Shown: positions 1-8,339, counted from the stretch's first letter. The stretch is 64,000 nt of DNA from Woronichinia naegeliana WA131 (GCA_025370055.1 CP073041.1:3224001-3288000), one strand, 5' to 3'. The notes: a model not told the origin generated them from the letters alone. Numbers and translations: made by a program.

Positions 1-384
1 GAATGTTTTGGCAGAACATTTGATGGCGCAGTAACGGTTACAGCCCTAAGAAATAGAAATCTTTTTGAGATTAAGAGCGATCGCCCTTTAGTTTTAGCCG
101 ATGCAACAGGGCCAGGTCTTGTCAGAATGGGAATAGATGCCCGAATTTCTTCAGGCGATTATGAGTATTGCAGGACTTGGGGGCAAGCAATTTGGGAACA
201 TCCCCAGGCAGTAGATGGCGTTAGATACCGTTCTCGCCATGATGATAATGTCTATTCTATCGGACTATTTGATCGAGTGAAAAGCCATTTAAAAGAAGGA
301 AATTTAGGAAATTTATTTGACAGCCATTCCTCATTATTAGGCAAAATTTTAGAGCATTACGATTATGCTCTTATTAGTGATTAA
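1..384 (+). CDS. RES-domain toxin (C-terminal part, cut by window edge)
   Basis: The frame is open from base 1 and ends at the TAA at 382-384, so the gene starts outside the window. The visible 127 residues have the RES-domain layout: a TRxL-like N-terminal stretch (ALRNRNLFEIKSDRPL), the GxDARISSGDY segment, a Trp-containing helix and the DGVRYRSRHDD core. RES proteins of RES-Xre toxin-antitoxin pairs degrade NAD+ and are neutralised by an antitoxin with an Xre/MbcA/ParS domain. The cognate antitoxin would lie upstream, outside the window. A near-identical but deleted RES relic sits at 4937-5142. The family call is strong; whether the full protein is intact cannot be seen. Confidence 0.75.
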   Translation, partial: ECFGRTFDGAVTVTALRNRNLFEIKSDRPLVLADATGPGLVRMGIDARISSGDYEYCRTWGQAIWEHPQAVDGVRYRSRHDDNVYSIGLFDRVKSHLKEGNLGNLFDSHSSLLGKILEHYDYALISD

Positions 385-419
385 TAATAATTAGGATTAT
401 CAGTACAATTTTCTGTTGC

Positions 420-710
420 GAAGAACCAACCACTTTCAGTGACTTTGATCCCGTTTGGGTTAAATTTTGGGGAGAAACCCGTTGGTGGCTACGACTGCTT
501 TTCTATCATCTACCTGTACGACTTCTGATCCTAACAGGCGATAGCCCCGTCCACGACTATCATCACCGACGGCCAGCAGGGGATTGGGTTAACGCCCATC
601 TAGATCGCCAGTCCGAAGTAGAAGCAGGCGTTTCCTATTCCCACTCCTGGGGTTTATTGGAAGCCATCAACAAAACATTCGAGTCGTTCGGTGAAATGCC
701 GACCAGCTAA
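420..710 (+). pseudogene. DYHHR-motif gene, C-terminal remnant (copy 1)
   Basis: An open frame without an obvious start runs to TAA 708-710. It carries the segment WWLRLLFYHLPVRLL, then HDYHHRRPAGDW and YSHSWGLLEAI. The paired histidines and aromatic context resemble the C-terminal end of membrane di-iron desaturase/hydroxylase proteins, but this is only a resemblance. About 96 codons are visible and no start codon is in place, so it reads as a tail fragment. A second, frameshifted copy lies at 4130-4356. It is followed directly by a terminator shared with that copy. Confidence 0.45.
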
Positions 711-719
711 ATCGAGACG

Positions 720-763
720 TTAGGGAGAAAGTTAGAAATGGCTTCTCTCCCTAATGTTTTTTT
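720..763 (+). terminator. Rho-independent terminator after DYHHR remnant copy 1
   Basis: The stem TTAGGGAGA pairs with TCTCCCTAA across a loop of about 15 bases and is followed by a run of seven T. The same stem recurs at 4366-4406 after the second copy. Confidence 0.7.
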
Positions 764-786
764 GTATTGAGTCCTTATCATTCTAT

Positions 787-842
787 GTAGGGGCTTGGTC
801 GCCAAGCCTTGCAGTTTCTGGATTTGGAAACCAAACCCCTAC
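787..842. repeat. Short palindromic repeat with GTAGGGG ends
   Basis: The 13-bp ends GTAGGGGCTTGGT and ACCAAACCCCTAC are inverted repeats with one mismatch around a 30-bp centre. This looks like the small dispersed palindromes common in cyanobacterial intergenic DNA. No coding content is supported. Confidence 0.5.
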
Positions 843-858
843 GAGATTTTGGATTATG

Positions 859-870
859 CAACAGTTGTTG
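859..870. promoter_or_regulatory. CAACAGTTGTTG palindrome (operator-like, copy 1)
   Basis: This near-perfect 12-bp palindrome is followed by GTT, as in two other copies at 2196 and 4453. The copy at 4453 lies just upstream of an Xre-type antitoxin, which suggests an autoregulatory operator. Here the gene it would have controlled is displaced by the ISAs1 insertion 30 bp downstream. Confidence 0.4.
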
Positions 871-899
871 GTTTCATTCTCCTTAAAGTTTTTGAGGTT

Positions 900-2136
900 C
901 AGGGCGAACGCATCTAAAAATGATACAGATACAAGAACATTATAGAGGGATGGATAAGGGAAAATAAGGGAAAGTGCATAGAAAACAAAAGCGATGAAAC
1001 TCCGACCCAAATATAGACTGGTAGAACACTTTGCCGAAATAGATGACCCTCGCATCGAACGAACAAAACGGCATAAACTCATTGATATTCTAACGATTGC
1101 CATCTTAGCCGTCATTTGTGGAGCAGAAGGTTGGGTAGCCATGGAAAGTTTCGGCAAGGCTAAACATCAATGGCTAAAAAAAATTTTGGAATTGCCAAAT
1201 GGCATCCCCTCCCACGATACGTTTGCGCGTGTATTTGCTAGTCTGAATCCAGAGCAATTTCAAGACTGTTTTCTGCATTGGGTCAAAAGTATAGCGGAGG
1301 TAAGTGAAGGGGAAGTGATAGCGATTGACGGCAAAACCCTTCGCCACTCCTATGATAATGCCAACGGAAAGGGCGCAATTCAGATGGTAAGTGCATGGGC
1401 AACAGCAAATCGTCTAGTACTAGGACAGTGCAAGGTGGAAAGCAAATCGAATGAAATCACGGCGATACCCAAACTCCTGAAAATGCTAGAGGTCAAAGGT
1501 TGTATCGTAACGATTGATGCCATGGGAACTCAGACAAAGATTGCCCAACAGATAGTAGGGCGAGGGGGAGATTATGTTTTGGCATTGAAAGGCAATCAAG
1601 GTAATCTATGTGAGGATGTTGAACAATTATTTGCTCATGCTCAATCGGTTAATTTTGCGGGAATTAAGCATGATTTTCATCAAACAATAGACAAGGGACA
1701 TGGACGGATTGAAATTCGCCGTTGCTGGACGATGGAACAAACAGAATTTTTGCTGGGTGGGGAGAAATGGGCAAAGTTGACGAGCATCTGTATGATTAAA
1801 GCGGAGAGACGATTGAAAGACAAAACAGAGTATGAGACCCGCTACTATATCAGTAGCCTGCCGAGTAATGCTCAAAAATTATCCCAATCTGTTCGTAGTC
1901 ATTGGTTGATAGAAAACTCTTTACATTGGGTTCTAGACTTGGCCTTCAACGAGGATGCTTGTCGCATTCGTAAGGATTTTGCTCCTGAGAATTTAGCCGT
2001 CTTACGCCATATCGCTCTTAACTTGCTCACAAAGGAAAATACTCTGAAACTTGGTATCAAGAATAAACGGCTACGCGCTGGTTGGGACGAGGACTATCTC
2101 CTTAAGGTTTTACTCGGATAAGATGCGTTTGCCCTG
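900..2136 (+). mobile_element. ISAs1-family insertion sequence, intact, with 10-bp TSD
   Basis: The 16-bp terminal inverted repeats are CAGGGCGAACGCATCT at 900-915 and its complement with one mismatch at 2121-2136. The direct repeat TTTTGAGGTT flanks the element at 890-899 and 2137-2146, matching the 8-10-bp duplications of this family. Length is 1237 bp with one full-length transposase. A perfect target duplication and open frame indicate a recent insertion. Confidence 0.92.
994..2121 (+). CDS. ISAs1-family transposase
   Basis: This 375-residue protein has the ISAs1/H-repeat signature: an N-terminal DPRxxRxxxHKLxDIL segment (about residues 17-32), the central AIDGKTLR motif (about 117), VTIDAMGTQ (about 172) with the second catalytic Asp, ALKGNQGNL, and the C-terminal SHWxIENSLHWxLDxxFxED block with the catalytic Glu. 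The length is normal for the family and no frameshift is seen. The ATG lies 94 bp inside the left end of the element, and the stop overlaps the first base of the right inverted repeat. It should catalyse DDE cut-and-paste transposition of the element at 900-2136. Confidence 0.95.
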   Translation: MKLRPKYRLVEHFAEIDDPRIERTKRHKLIDILTIAILAVICGAEGWVAMESFGKAKHQWLKKILELPNGIPSHDTFARVFASLNPEQFQDCFLHWVKSIAEVSEGEVIAIDGKTLRHSYDNANGKGAIQMVSAWATANRLVLGQCKVESKSNEITAIPKLLKMLEVKGCIVTIDAMGTQTKIAQQIVGRGGDYVLALKGNQGNLCEDVEQLFAHAQSVNFAGIKHDFHQTIDKGHGRIEIRRCWTMEQTEFLLGGEKWAKLTSICMIKAERRLKDKTEYETRYYISSLPSNAQKLSQSVRSHWLIENSLHWVLDLAFNEDACRIRKDFAPENLAVLRHIALNLLTKENTLKLGIKNKRLRAGWDEDYLLKVLLG

Positions 2137-2195
2137 TTTTGAGGTTGACATTAGTTGACATTATCGGTAAGCGTCGTTTAACATTATTTAGCAAG

Positions 2196-2207
2196 CAACA
2201 ATTGTTG
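2196..2207. promoter_or_regulatory. CAACAATTGTTG palindrome (operator-like, copy 2)
   Basis: This perfect 12-bp palindrome followed by GTT lies 47 bp upstream of the ATG at 2255. The identical sequence precedes the Xre antitoxin at 4497, so the small gene at 2255 may be under the same repressor. This is inference from sequence identity and position. Confidence 0.45.
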
Positions 2208-2254
2208 GTTTACACCATAATAATATTAATAGACATAAATTCAGAGAAGAGCTT

Positions 2255-2500
2255 ATGAGAGCCGCCAACGAATTGAGTTTAAATCGAGATGCCATACAAG
2301 CCGCCAAGAAAGAGACTTATGAGCGGCTAAGGGATTTAGGCGTTAATATGGATGACGCAGGGATAGGGTTAGCACTTACTAGCGGACATCCTACATTGAG
2401 AGTACACTTGCCTGAACCCATCCCTGAACGAAAAAAAATCAATCAAGTACAAGGCTTTGCCATTGAATATGAAGTAACGGGAATTGCTTTCGCCTACTAA
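2255..2500 (+). CDS. Small protein resembling the N-terminal domain of the adjacent protease
   Basis: This 81-residue protein has no signal peptide or membrane segment. Its C-terminal half (GIGLALTSGHPTLRVHL ... IEYEVTGIAFAY) aligns by eye with residues 35-82 of the downstream trypsin-like protease (GIGLKLNYDKNELEVVI ... IEITGLAYAY). It therefore looks like a free-standing copy of the protease prodomain. No protease remnant follows its stop, so it is either a deliberate small protein (inhibitor or chaperone-like) or a truncated paralogue. The ATG is preceded by GAGAAG. It lies downstream of an operator-like palindrome and upstream of the protease on the same strand. Confidence 0.6.
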   Translation: MRAANELSLNRDAIQAAKKETYERLRDLGVNMDDAGIGLALTSGHPTLRVHLPEPIPERKKINQVQGFAIEYEVTGIAFAY

Positions 2501-2657
2501 AGATGAGGTTCTTGCGCTTAATTAAAAAGCAGATTTGATCCAATTTCTGTTGTGAACCTTACATTGATGTAAAATTACATCTCAACGAGCTATTACAACC
2601 ACTCATGAGGAAACTATCACAATCGCTAGTCATAAAAAAGACAAGACTAAGATTTGT

Positions 2658-3722
2658 ATGATGAATCTCAAGGAAGCTAAGGAAAAGAAAAAATACATTA
2701 GCGATATCATAGCTAGTGGGTTTGTAGTGGCCCATAATTCTTCTCACGATATTTTTCCAGGGATTGGACTGAAACTAAATTACGACAAAAATGAGTTAGA
2801 AGTTGTCATTCATGTAATTGATGAGAATCAAAGACATTACATCAAAAAATCACTAGGAAAAGAAGACATTGATATAGAAATTACTGGTCTTGCTTATGCC
2901 TATGCTGATTCTACCAATCGCTGTTCTCAACATTCTCTAAGCATGGGGGCTTCAATTTCGCGGTCTGAAGCAACATCGCAACCAGGAACACTGGGATGCT
3001 TTGTACAAAAACAAAATGATCCCTCGCTAATGATACTCAGCAACGCTCATATTCTTTGCGATATTACTGGAAATAGGGGAAATATAGGGGATAATATTTT
3101 ATTACCCGCATGGCGCGATGGTGGTAATCCAGACAATCATTTGATTGCAACTTTAGCAGGTTTTGATGAACGATTGATGGAAGCTATTCATGGTCATAAC
3201 CACAGATTTGATAACGAAAATCATAACCCACCAATTGTTGATGCAGGGATTGCTCGACTTTGTGATAATCAAAGAAGTAGAGAAGAAATTAACAGAATTC
3301 ACAATGATCGCTATTTGCAGGGAATTCGGGATCAAGACTATTTAATACAAGTTTTTGGTGAATTAGGACTGGCAAATTATCCTGTCTTTAAATTTGGTAG
3401 AGTCACAGGATTAACTCAGGGCCGCATTAATACGATTCAAGAAGATAGAGCAATTCATTATGGATTAAATTTAAATAACGAAGGCCAAACCTGTAGCTAT
3501 AGATTCTCGGAGATGATCCTTATTGAAGGAGAAGAAGAAGAACCATTTAGTCGTTCAGGAGATAGTGGCTCTCTCATTTACGATAGCGAAGGTTATGCTA
3601 TTGCTCTCTTGTTAGGCGGAGTAAGACGATCTAGTAAAAATGGTAATGGGCCGCCTTTGACCTTTGCTTTGCCAATTGACCGAGTGTTTGATATACTCAA
3701 TATCCGTCTTCCTTCCTTATAA
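2658..3722 (+). CDS. Trypsin-like serine protease with N-terminal prodomain
   Basis: This 354-residue protein has no signal peptide and is probably cytosolic. Residues 1-85 form an N-terminal domain shared with the 81-residue neighbour upstream. The rest has a chymotrypsin-fold layout with a visible triad: His131 in LSNAHILCD, Asp195 in VDAGIARL and Ser303 in SRSGDSGSL. This arrangement is typical of the divergent S1-like intracellular proteases found in bacterial conflict systems; the substrate is unknown. The first ATG is used because the in-frame stretch upstream to the stop at 2565 holds no ATG, GTG or TTG. The next gene begins 19 bp downstream and encodes a small membrane protein, so the two are probably co-transcribed. 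Confidence 0.75.
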   Translation: MMNLKEAKEKKKYISDIIASGFVVAHNSSHDIFPGIGLKLNYDKNELEVVIHVIDENQRHYIKKSLGKEDIDIEITGLAYAYADSTNRCSQHSLSMGASISRSEATSQPGTLGCFVQKQNDPSLMILSNAHILCDITGNRGNIGDNILLPAWRDGGNPDNHLIATLAGFDERLMEAIHGHNHRFDNENHNPPIVDAGIARLCDNQRSREEINRIHNDRYLQGIRDQDYLIQVFGELGLANYPVFKFGRVTGLTQGRINTIQEDRAIHYGLNLNNEGQTCSYRFSEMILIEGEEEEPFSRSGDSGSLIYDSEGYAIALLLGGVRRSSKNGNGPPLTFALPIDRVFDILNIRLPSL

Positions 3723-3741
3723 ATATAAAGAGTCAGCGATT

Positions 3742-4101
3742 ATGTCTCAGGAAAATCAAATCGACATTGCCAAGTATCAAGAGCAGGTTAAAAGCATGAT
3801 TAGTACTATTTTATACTTTGAAAGCTTGCCCGAAGATCAAGGAATTGCTTATGCTGGTGGGTTTGATAATGCTCAAGAGGAAGCACAAGAATATCTCAAT
3901 AAATCTGCCATAAAACAACTTGTTTGCCCTGCATTAGTCGGCATTACTAATGACGTATTTTCTGTTAGTAATGCAATTACTACAGCCTTAATTACTGCTA
4001 CTATTACTGGAACAATTGCAATACCGCTTAATCCTCTGATTTATGCTTGGATTGCTCTAGTAATTTTTAGAGCAGGTATCGGTGTCTATTGTAAAGAATA
4101 G
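3742..4101 (+). CDS. Small membrane protein downstream of the protease
   Basis: This 119-residue protein has an amphipathic, acidic N-terminal half (about residues 1-60). A hydrophobic C-terminal half follows (PALVGITNDVF, AITTALITATITGTIAIPL, LIYAWIALVIF) that could form two or three membrane helices. The ATG at 3742 follows the protease stop by 19 bp; a longer frame opening inside the protease is rejected because it would overlap it. I do not recognise the family. The context suggests a membrane partner or target of the protease, for example an effector released by cleavage, but that is inference. Confidence 0.55.
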   Translation: MSQENQIDIAKYQEQVKSMISTILYFESLPEDQGIAYAGGFDNAQEEAQEYLNKSAIKQLVCPALVGITNDVFSVSNAITTALITATITGTIAIPLNPLIYAWIALVIFRAGIGVYCKE

Positions 4102-4129
4102 ATAGTTGTTGAAATTTCTGCTCCTCTGT

Positions 4130-4356
4130 TGGTGGTTGCGACTGTTTTTCTATCATTTACCCGTGGACTTCTGATCTTAACAGGCGACAGCCCAGTACAT
4201 GACTATCATCACCGACGGCCAGCAGGTGATTGGGTTAATGCACACAGCGATCGCCAAGCCGAAGTCGAAGCAGGTGTCTATTATTCCCACTCTTGGGGGT
4301 TACTAGAGGCGATCGACAAAACCTTTGAATCTTTCAGCAAAATGCCGACCAGCTAA
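4130..4356 (+). pseudogene. DYHHR-motif gene remnant, frameshifted (copy 2)
   Basis: DNA-level repeat of the copy ending at 710. It starts at the WWLR codons, loses one base near 4161 relative to copy 1, and then continues in frame through DSPVHDYHHRRPAGDW to MPTS and a stop. Upstream homology ends abruptly at 4130, just after the small membrane protein gene. The same terminator follows. Together the two copies form direct repeats around the protease module. Confidence 0.6.
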
Positions 4357-4365
4357 ATCGAGACG

Positions 4366-4406
4366 TTAGGGAGAGAATCTAAATCAGACTTTTCTCCCTA
4401 ATTTTT
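4366..4406 (+). terminator. Rho-independent terminator after DYHHR remnant copy 2
   Basis: The stem TTAGGGAGA pairs with TCTCCCTAA and is followed by TTTTT. It duplicates the terminator at 720-763 with a diverged loop. Confidence 0.7.
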
Positions 4407-4452
4407 AGTTACAAACCTTTGCTGTATTGCGGAGTCTCATTTACAATAAGGA

Positions 4453-4464
4453 CAACAATTGTTG
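4453..4464. promoter_or_regulatory. CAACAATTGTTG palindrome (operator-like, copy 3)
   Basis: This perfect 12-bp palindrome lies 32 bp upstream of the antitoxin ATG at 4497, in the position expected for the autoregulatory operator of an Xre-RES operon. It is the same sequence as at 2196-2207, with one mismatch to 859-870. Confidence 0.5.
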
Positions 4465-4496
4465 GTTGTAAAAATTAGACTTCTGGTTAACCTGAA

Positions 4497-4937
4497 ATGT
4501 TAAAATTCATCCACAAAAAACAATCTCCTCTAAGTTTAGTTTCTCCCTTAGAAACTGCCATTAAAAGAGGTGAAAAAGCAAAGACAAGCTTTTTATCCAA
4601 GCAAGGGGGAGCCTTAAGCAACATTGAAGCTTGCCGTGTTTTAACCTGTAGTCCCCCTGAATTAGAAACCATGAGACGCAATCATCAGGTTTTAGGTTTA
4701 TCCGTCAACGAAGAACTGGTTTATCCCGCTTGGCAATTTATTGAGGGCAAAGTTTCGTCAGGTTTAGACAAAGTATTGGCAGCCCTAAAAGAAGATGGAG
4801 CCTGGACACAGGTGATCTTCCTGCTCACGGGTGATATTCGCTTAGATGGGGCAATCCCACTGGAAAAACTTAAGGAAGGGGAGATTGATCAAGTAGTTCG
4901 GGCGGCTAAATGCTACGGAAGTCATATCGCGGCGTAA
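4497..4937 (+). CDS. Xre/MbcA/ParS-type antitoxin of a RES-Xre module
   Basis: This 146-residue protein fits the RES antitoxin pattern. A predicted DNA-binding N-terminal helical region contains a TCSPPELETMRRNHQVLG segment. A C-terminal toxin-binding domain (DUF2384-like) follows with LDKVLAALKEDGAW, FLLTGDIRLDGAIPLEKLKEG and VVRAAKCYG. Such antitoxins repress their own promoter and block the RES active site. The stop overlaps the downstream RES ATG by one base (TAATG), showing translational coupling. Because the RES gene is deleted internally, this antitoxin is an orphan here. It could still neutralise the RES protein at the left window edge, which is inference. Confidence 0.7.
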   Translation: MLKFIHKKQSPLSLVSPLETAIKRGEKAKTSFLSKQGGALSNIEACRVLTCSPPELETMRRNHQVLGLSVNEELVYPAWQFIEGKVSSGLDKVLAALKEDGAWTQVIFLLTGDIRLDGAIPLEKLKEGEIDQVVRAAKCYGSHIAA

Positions 4938-5142
4938 TGAGTTTGCCTCCTTTTCCTCTTGGAAACATCCCCAGGCAGTAGATGGCATTAGATACCGTTC
5001 TCGCCATGATGATAATGTCTATTCTATAGGGCTATTTGATCGAGTCAGAGACCATTTAACGGAAGAAAACTTAGGAAATTTATTTGATGAAAATACTGCT
5101 GCCCGTACATTGTCCAAAACAATGCTTGAGATAGATACATAA
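4937..5142 (+). pseudogene. RES toxin gene with internal deletion
   Basis: The ATG at 4937-4939 overlaps the antitoxin stop. After about eight codons (MSLPPFPL) the sequence jumps directly to the last 58 codons of a RES gene (HPQAVDGIRYRSRHDD to the stop at 5140-5142), in a different frame. The C-terminal part is nearly identical to the RES gene at 1-384 until the last 20 residues. The catalytic N-terminal region is missing, so no active toxin can be made. Confidence 0.75.
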
Positions 5143-5459
5143 GGGTAGTAAGGTAGAAGGCATACATTCCACAAAACGTTGATAACTTGGCAATTGTCCC
5201 TTAATGATTTTTAATGATTTGATTTAAAACGCTGCTGGGCAACCTGAAACGCTTCTTTCATCACCGTTTGAATCTTTTTGGGATCGGGTTTTTTGCCCCC
5301 CATTAAATCCCCAAAATAGACTGAGGCTCCTTCCCCTAAGGCCCAGGTATAGGCCGCCGCCCAGGAAACCGCTACCACCGATCCAAATCCTGGTATGAAT
5401 TTAATCAATTCCCGCCCCACCGCCTGGGCCAAAAAGCCACCGGCGATCGCACTGACAAT

Positions 5460-6908
5460 CATCCGTGTCAACTTAAAGGAATGGGTTCCCAAATTTGTTG
5501 ATTGAGAGCGGCCTTTTCTCGATGTCGCTTTCTCTCAGCTTTGACCAAACCAAATAACTTAGCACGTTCAGCCAGATAGGTTACTGTATCAGGCTTTTCT
5601 CCTCTAGCAATAGCCTTCGCTACATAGTATAGACTCCGAAACACCATCTCTACTGAGATTTTTTCTTTCGGTTGATTTAGAGCAATCGCCACTTCCCCTA
5701 CCAATTGATTTAAGACCGTATAGAAAATCAAAGTGCAAATAATCTGGATTTGGACACCATTCTTATTCCCTACCCATAAATAGGCTAGTCCTAAAAGTCT
5801 TTTCGTTAATAAAAAGGCTTCTTCGATTGTCCATCGTCTTCGATATAAATCACAGACCTCTTCGGCGGACAGTTGTTCGGGAGACAACACATTTGTTAAA
5901 TACTGATACCAGATTGTTCCCCATAATACTGAGACTAATCTCACCGGATGCTTGCAAGGATTAGAACGGTAATTTCCCATAATGATAATCTCATCTCTGT
6001 AATGACTACCTTGAGACAATACTTGTTTGGTTTTGTAAGATGTACCCGCTCTAAATCTGGTTAGAAAAAACTTTTTAGCTTCTGTTAACAAATCAAACCA
6101 CACAAAGCTAAAAAATCCCATATCTACGAGAATTAAACCATTTTCTGGTAATTTAGCTGCCAATTCTTCACACCATATTTTATCATTTGATTTATCATTT
6201 TCTGTGTACCATAAAGTAACGGGTCTTTGGGTAAAGGCTTCCACTACCATCATTATTTTACCCCCCAATTTACTCTTTTCTTCTTTACTTATTTTCATAT
6301 TTTTCCTTATCTGCTCTAGCGTTGAGCCATCTGCTATCCACACTGCACTAAACTTTTCTCTTATTTTTTCCCATTTTTCTCCTACTTGGAGCTTCTTCCC
6401 TTTTTCGGCTGCTTTTTCTAACACTCCTTTTAGTAATATTGCAAATATTTCGGCTGGCACATTCATCATTCTTTTTGATACTGCCTGTTTGCTTACTTTT
6501 AATGATGCTACCCATAGCAATCCCTCTTCCTCTAACAGTCTTACCGCTTCACTTATACCCGCTATTTGACGATACACTATACTTAACACTAATGCCACCA
6601 TTACTGGTAAATTTAGCACCCTATCTCTCATCATTTTCTCATGAGTTCCCTGTAAATATTTTAATGGTGTAAACATTGTGGGTTCTAGTAATTCAAACAA
6701 CTCTTTTGTTATTTCAGGGATTTCTACCCCTGGCTGATTTGTCTTACGACGTAAGTCTGGGTTTCCTTTTCTCCGAGGATGTTGTCTTGCCATTTGTTTT
6801 TTGCTCACTTTTTTATATACTAACCTTTTTTTCAGCCTACTCTTACTTCCGCCTGCTTTTAGGCTAATCTTTTGTGAGTAGGCATTTTGGCTTAAGTTGA
6901 CACCAATG
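5460..6908 (-). mobile_element. IS4-family element, 1449 bp, copy 1
   Basis: Ends are CATCCGTGTCAACTTAA (5460) and the complement of CATTGGTGTCAACTTAA (6908). The 9-bp direct repeat ACTGACAAT flanks it at 5451-5459 and 6909-6917. A second full copy at 19216-20664 has the same length. The insertion interrupts the GTPase gene. Confidence 0.93.
5468..6808 (-). CDS. IS4-family DDE transposase
   Basis: This is a 446-residue protein if started at the same codon as the copy at 19316. The N-terminus is rich in Arg and Lys. WIADGSTLEQ (about residue 160) supplies the first Asp, LILVDMGFFSF (about 230) the second, and the YRRRWTIEEAFLLTKRLLGL block (about 330-350) carries the C-terminal Glu of the DDE triad. 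The open frame extends further upstream into the host gene, which is fortuitous. The gene is very A-rich on its coding strand compared with the GTPase around it. It appears intact. Confidence 0.88.
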   Translation of the reverse strand: MSKKQMARQHPRRKGNPDLRRKTNQPGVEIPEITKELFELLEPTMFTPLKYLQGTHEKMMRDRVLNLPVMVALVLSIVYRQIAGISEAVRLLEEEGLLWVASLKVSKQAVSKRMMNVPAEIFAILLKGVLEKAAEKGKKLQVGEKWEKIREKFSAVWIADGSTLEQIRKNMKISKEEKSKLGGKIMMVVEAFTQRPVTLWYTENDKSNDKIWCEELAAKLPENGLILVDMGFFSFVWFDLLTEAKKFFLTRFRAGTSYKTKQVLSQGSHYRDEIIIMGNYRSNPCKHPVRLVSVLWGTIWYQYLTNVLSPEQLSAEEVCDLYRRRWTIEEAFLLTKRLLGLAYLWVGNKNGVQIQIICTLIFYTVLNQLVGEVAIALNQPKEKISVEMVFRSLYYVAKAIARGEKPDTVTYLAERAKLFGLVKAERKRHREKAALNQQIWEPIPLS

Positions 6909-8039
6909 ACTGACAATGCCCCCTGCTTGGGAAGGCGAGAGAATTTGACCATAAAGTTTTCCTAAAACCCCTACCAGAGAAACCTGAAGTGCTGTCAAAA
7001 CAGGCATCGTTGCAAAAGGTAAGGGGACAGCCGCCAACGTTGCCGCCATAATGGCAAAGGCCAAACTATAACGTCGAGCCACATCTCGATAGAGATTTCC
7101 CAATTGTTTACTGGTTTCCCCCGCCAGGAGTTGATGAATTGCCCTGGCCTCGGCTTCTGGCAACAATTCTGCTAAGGTATCGCGCAGCGTTTCCAGTCCA
7201 TAAAATATTGGTTGATAACCATCTTCTTCCAGGGTAAAGTCAATTAGAATAGCTCGATCATAAAAGGGCGAAAAATTTTCTTGAATGGCAGTAAAAGCCC
7301 GTTGAATTTCGGCTAAATCAGGAGGATAGGGGGGATGCTCAAAATTTAAATTAGGATAAACTTCATGGAGACAAGTTACTGCCAATAAACAGGGAATTTG
7401 AGCATACTGACGACGTAATTGACTAATAATATTGCGAAGACTATCCGTCGCAAAATCAGTAATTTTAACCGTCAAAATTAAAACCCTAGCGCGTTGCCTA
7501 TCTGTCTCTAATTCCTTAAGTAAATCGGTAATTAAGGCCTCTGTATTTTGATTGAGATCTCCTAAGCCAACAGTATCGGTAAAAATTAATAAGGGGAGAT
7601 CCTGAGCCGGATAGGTATAGCGTTGGGTGTATTGTGTATGGGGTCGAAAGCCTTGACCAATAATGTCTGGGGAAACTCCCGTCAAACCTTGCACAATCGA
7701 ACTTTTCCCCGCCTGGGGTTTGCCAATTAATAAAGCTTCTGTGGTGGGTAACTCGGCTCGAACCTTGTCTAGAATTTCAGCAATCTGTTCTTCATTGACC
7801 GAAAAACTTTTGAGTATTCCTTGAGTCAGCTTTTCAATCGGCCGCAGTTTATGTAGTCCGGTAGTTGTGGTGTTCCAAAGGTTAGCAAGATGGTTGACCC
7901 AAGCTGACTTGATCGCCGTGGGAAGACTTTCTTCCTCGTTATCAGGCTCCGAAGGGCGATCGCCTTGAGATAAGTCTAGTTGTACCTGAGGAGATTTCTC
8001 TGTCATTGCGCTGAAGGATAGGGAAGAGGGCTTAAAGGA

Positions 8040-8339
8040 GAAGATTCTAGTGCGGTTACTATCTGACTAATACCAAAGAACAACTTTCGCTGTTTTTCTT
8101 CACAGTAAGGGGCGATCGCTGTTTATATTTATCGGTAAGGGGCGATCGCTTTTCTTCTTAATAAGGGAAGGGGCGATCACATTCTACTGTATCGGTAAGG
8201 GGCGATCGCTGTTTATATTTATCGGTAATAGGCGATCGCTGTTTATCTATATTGGTAAGGGGGCGATCGCTTTTTTCTGCTGGCTGTAAAAGATAATTTT
8301 CTACTCATCAGAGTTTGTAACAAAATTTAACATTTGGCT
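8040..8339. repeat. HIP1-containing tandem repeats (core 8104-8272)
   Basis: Six units of the type GGTAAGGGGCGATCGCTGTTTATATTTATC occur at roughly 30-bp spacing. Each is centred on GCGATCGC, except one with a mutated HIP1 site (GCGATCAC). The units are imperfect and not interrupted by unique spacers, so this is not a CRISPR array. No gene is supported in this gap. Confidence 0.75.

Larger units (their letters stand above)
5211..8006 (-). pseudogene. GTPase with DUF697-like C-terminus, split by an IS4 element
   Basis: The N-terminal piece (8006-6909) reads 366 codons with P-loop GKPQAGKSS (about residues 95-103), a DTVGLGD switch (about 144) and hydrophobic C-terminal helices. The C-terminal piece (5450-5211) gives 79 residues including GFGSVVAVSWAAAYTWALG. 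Removing the element at 5460-6908 and one 9-bp duplication joins them in frame to a 445-residue protein. It matches the pattern of cyanobacterial dynamin-like or Era-like small GTPases with a DUF697 membrane domain. The GTPase domain remains complete but the tail is replaced by IS-encoded residues, so function is probably lost. Exact physiological role unknown. Confidence 0.85.

Noticed and set aside
783-1157. 124-codon minus-strand frame at 783-1157
   Set aside because: It runs across the palindromic repeat, the ISAs1 end and the transposase start, so it is fortuitous.
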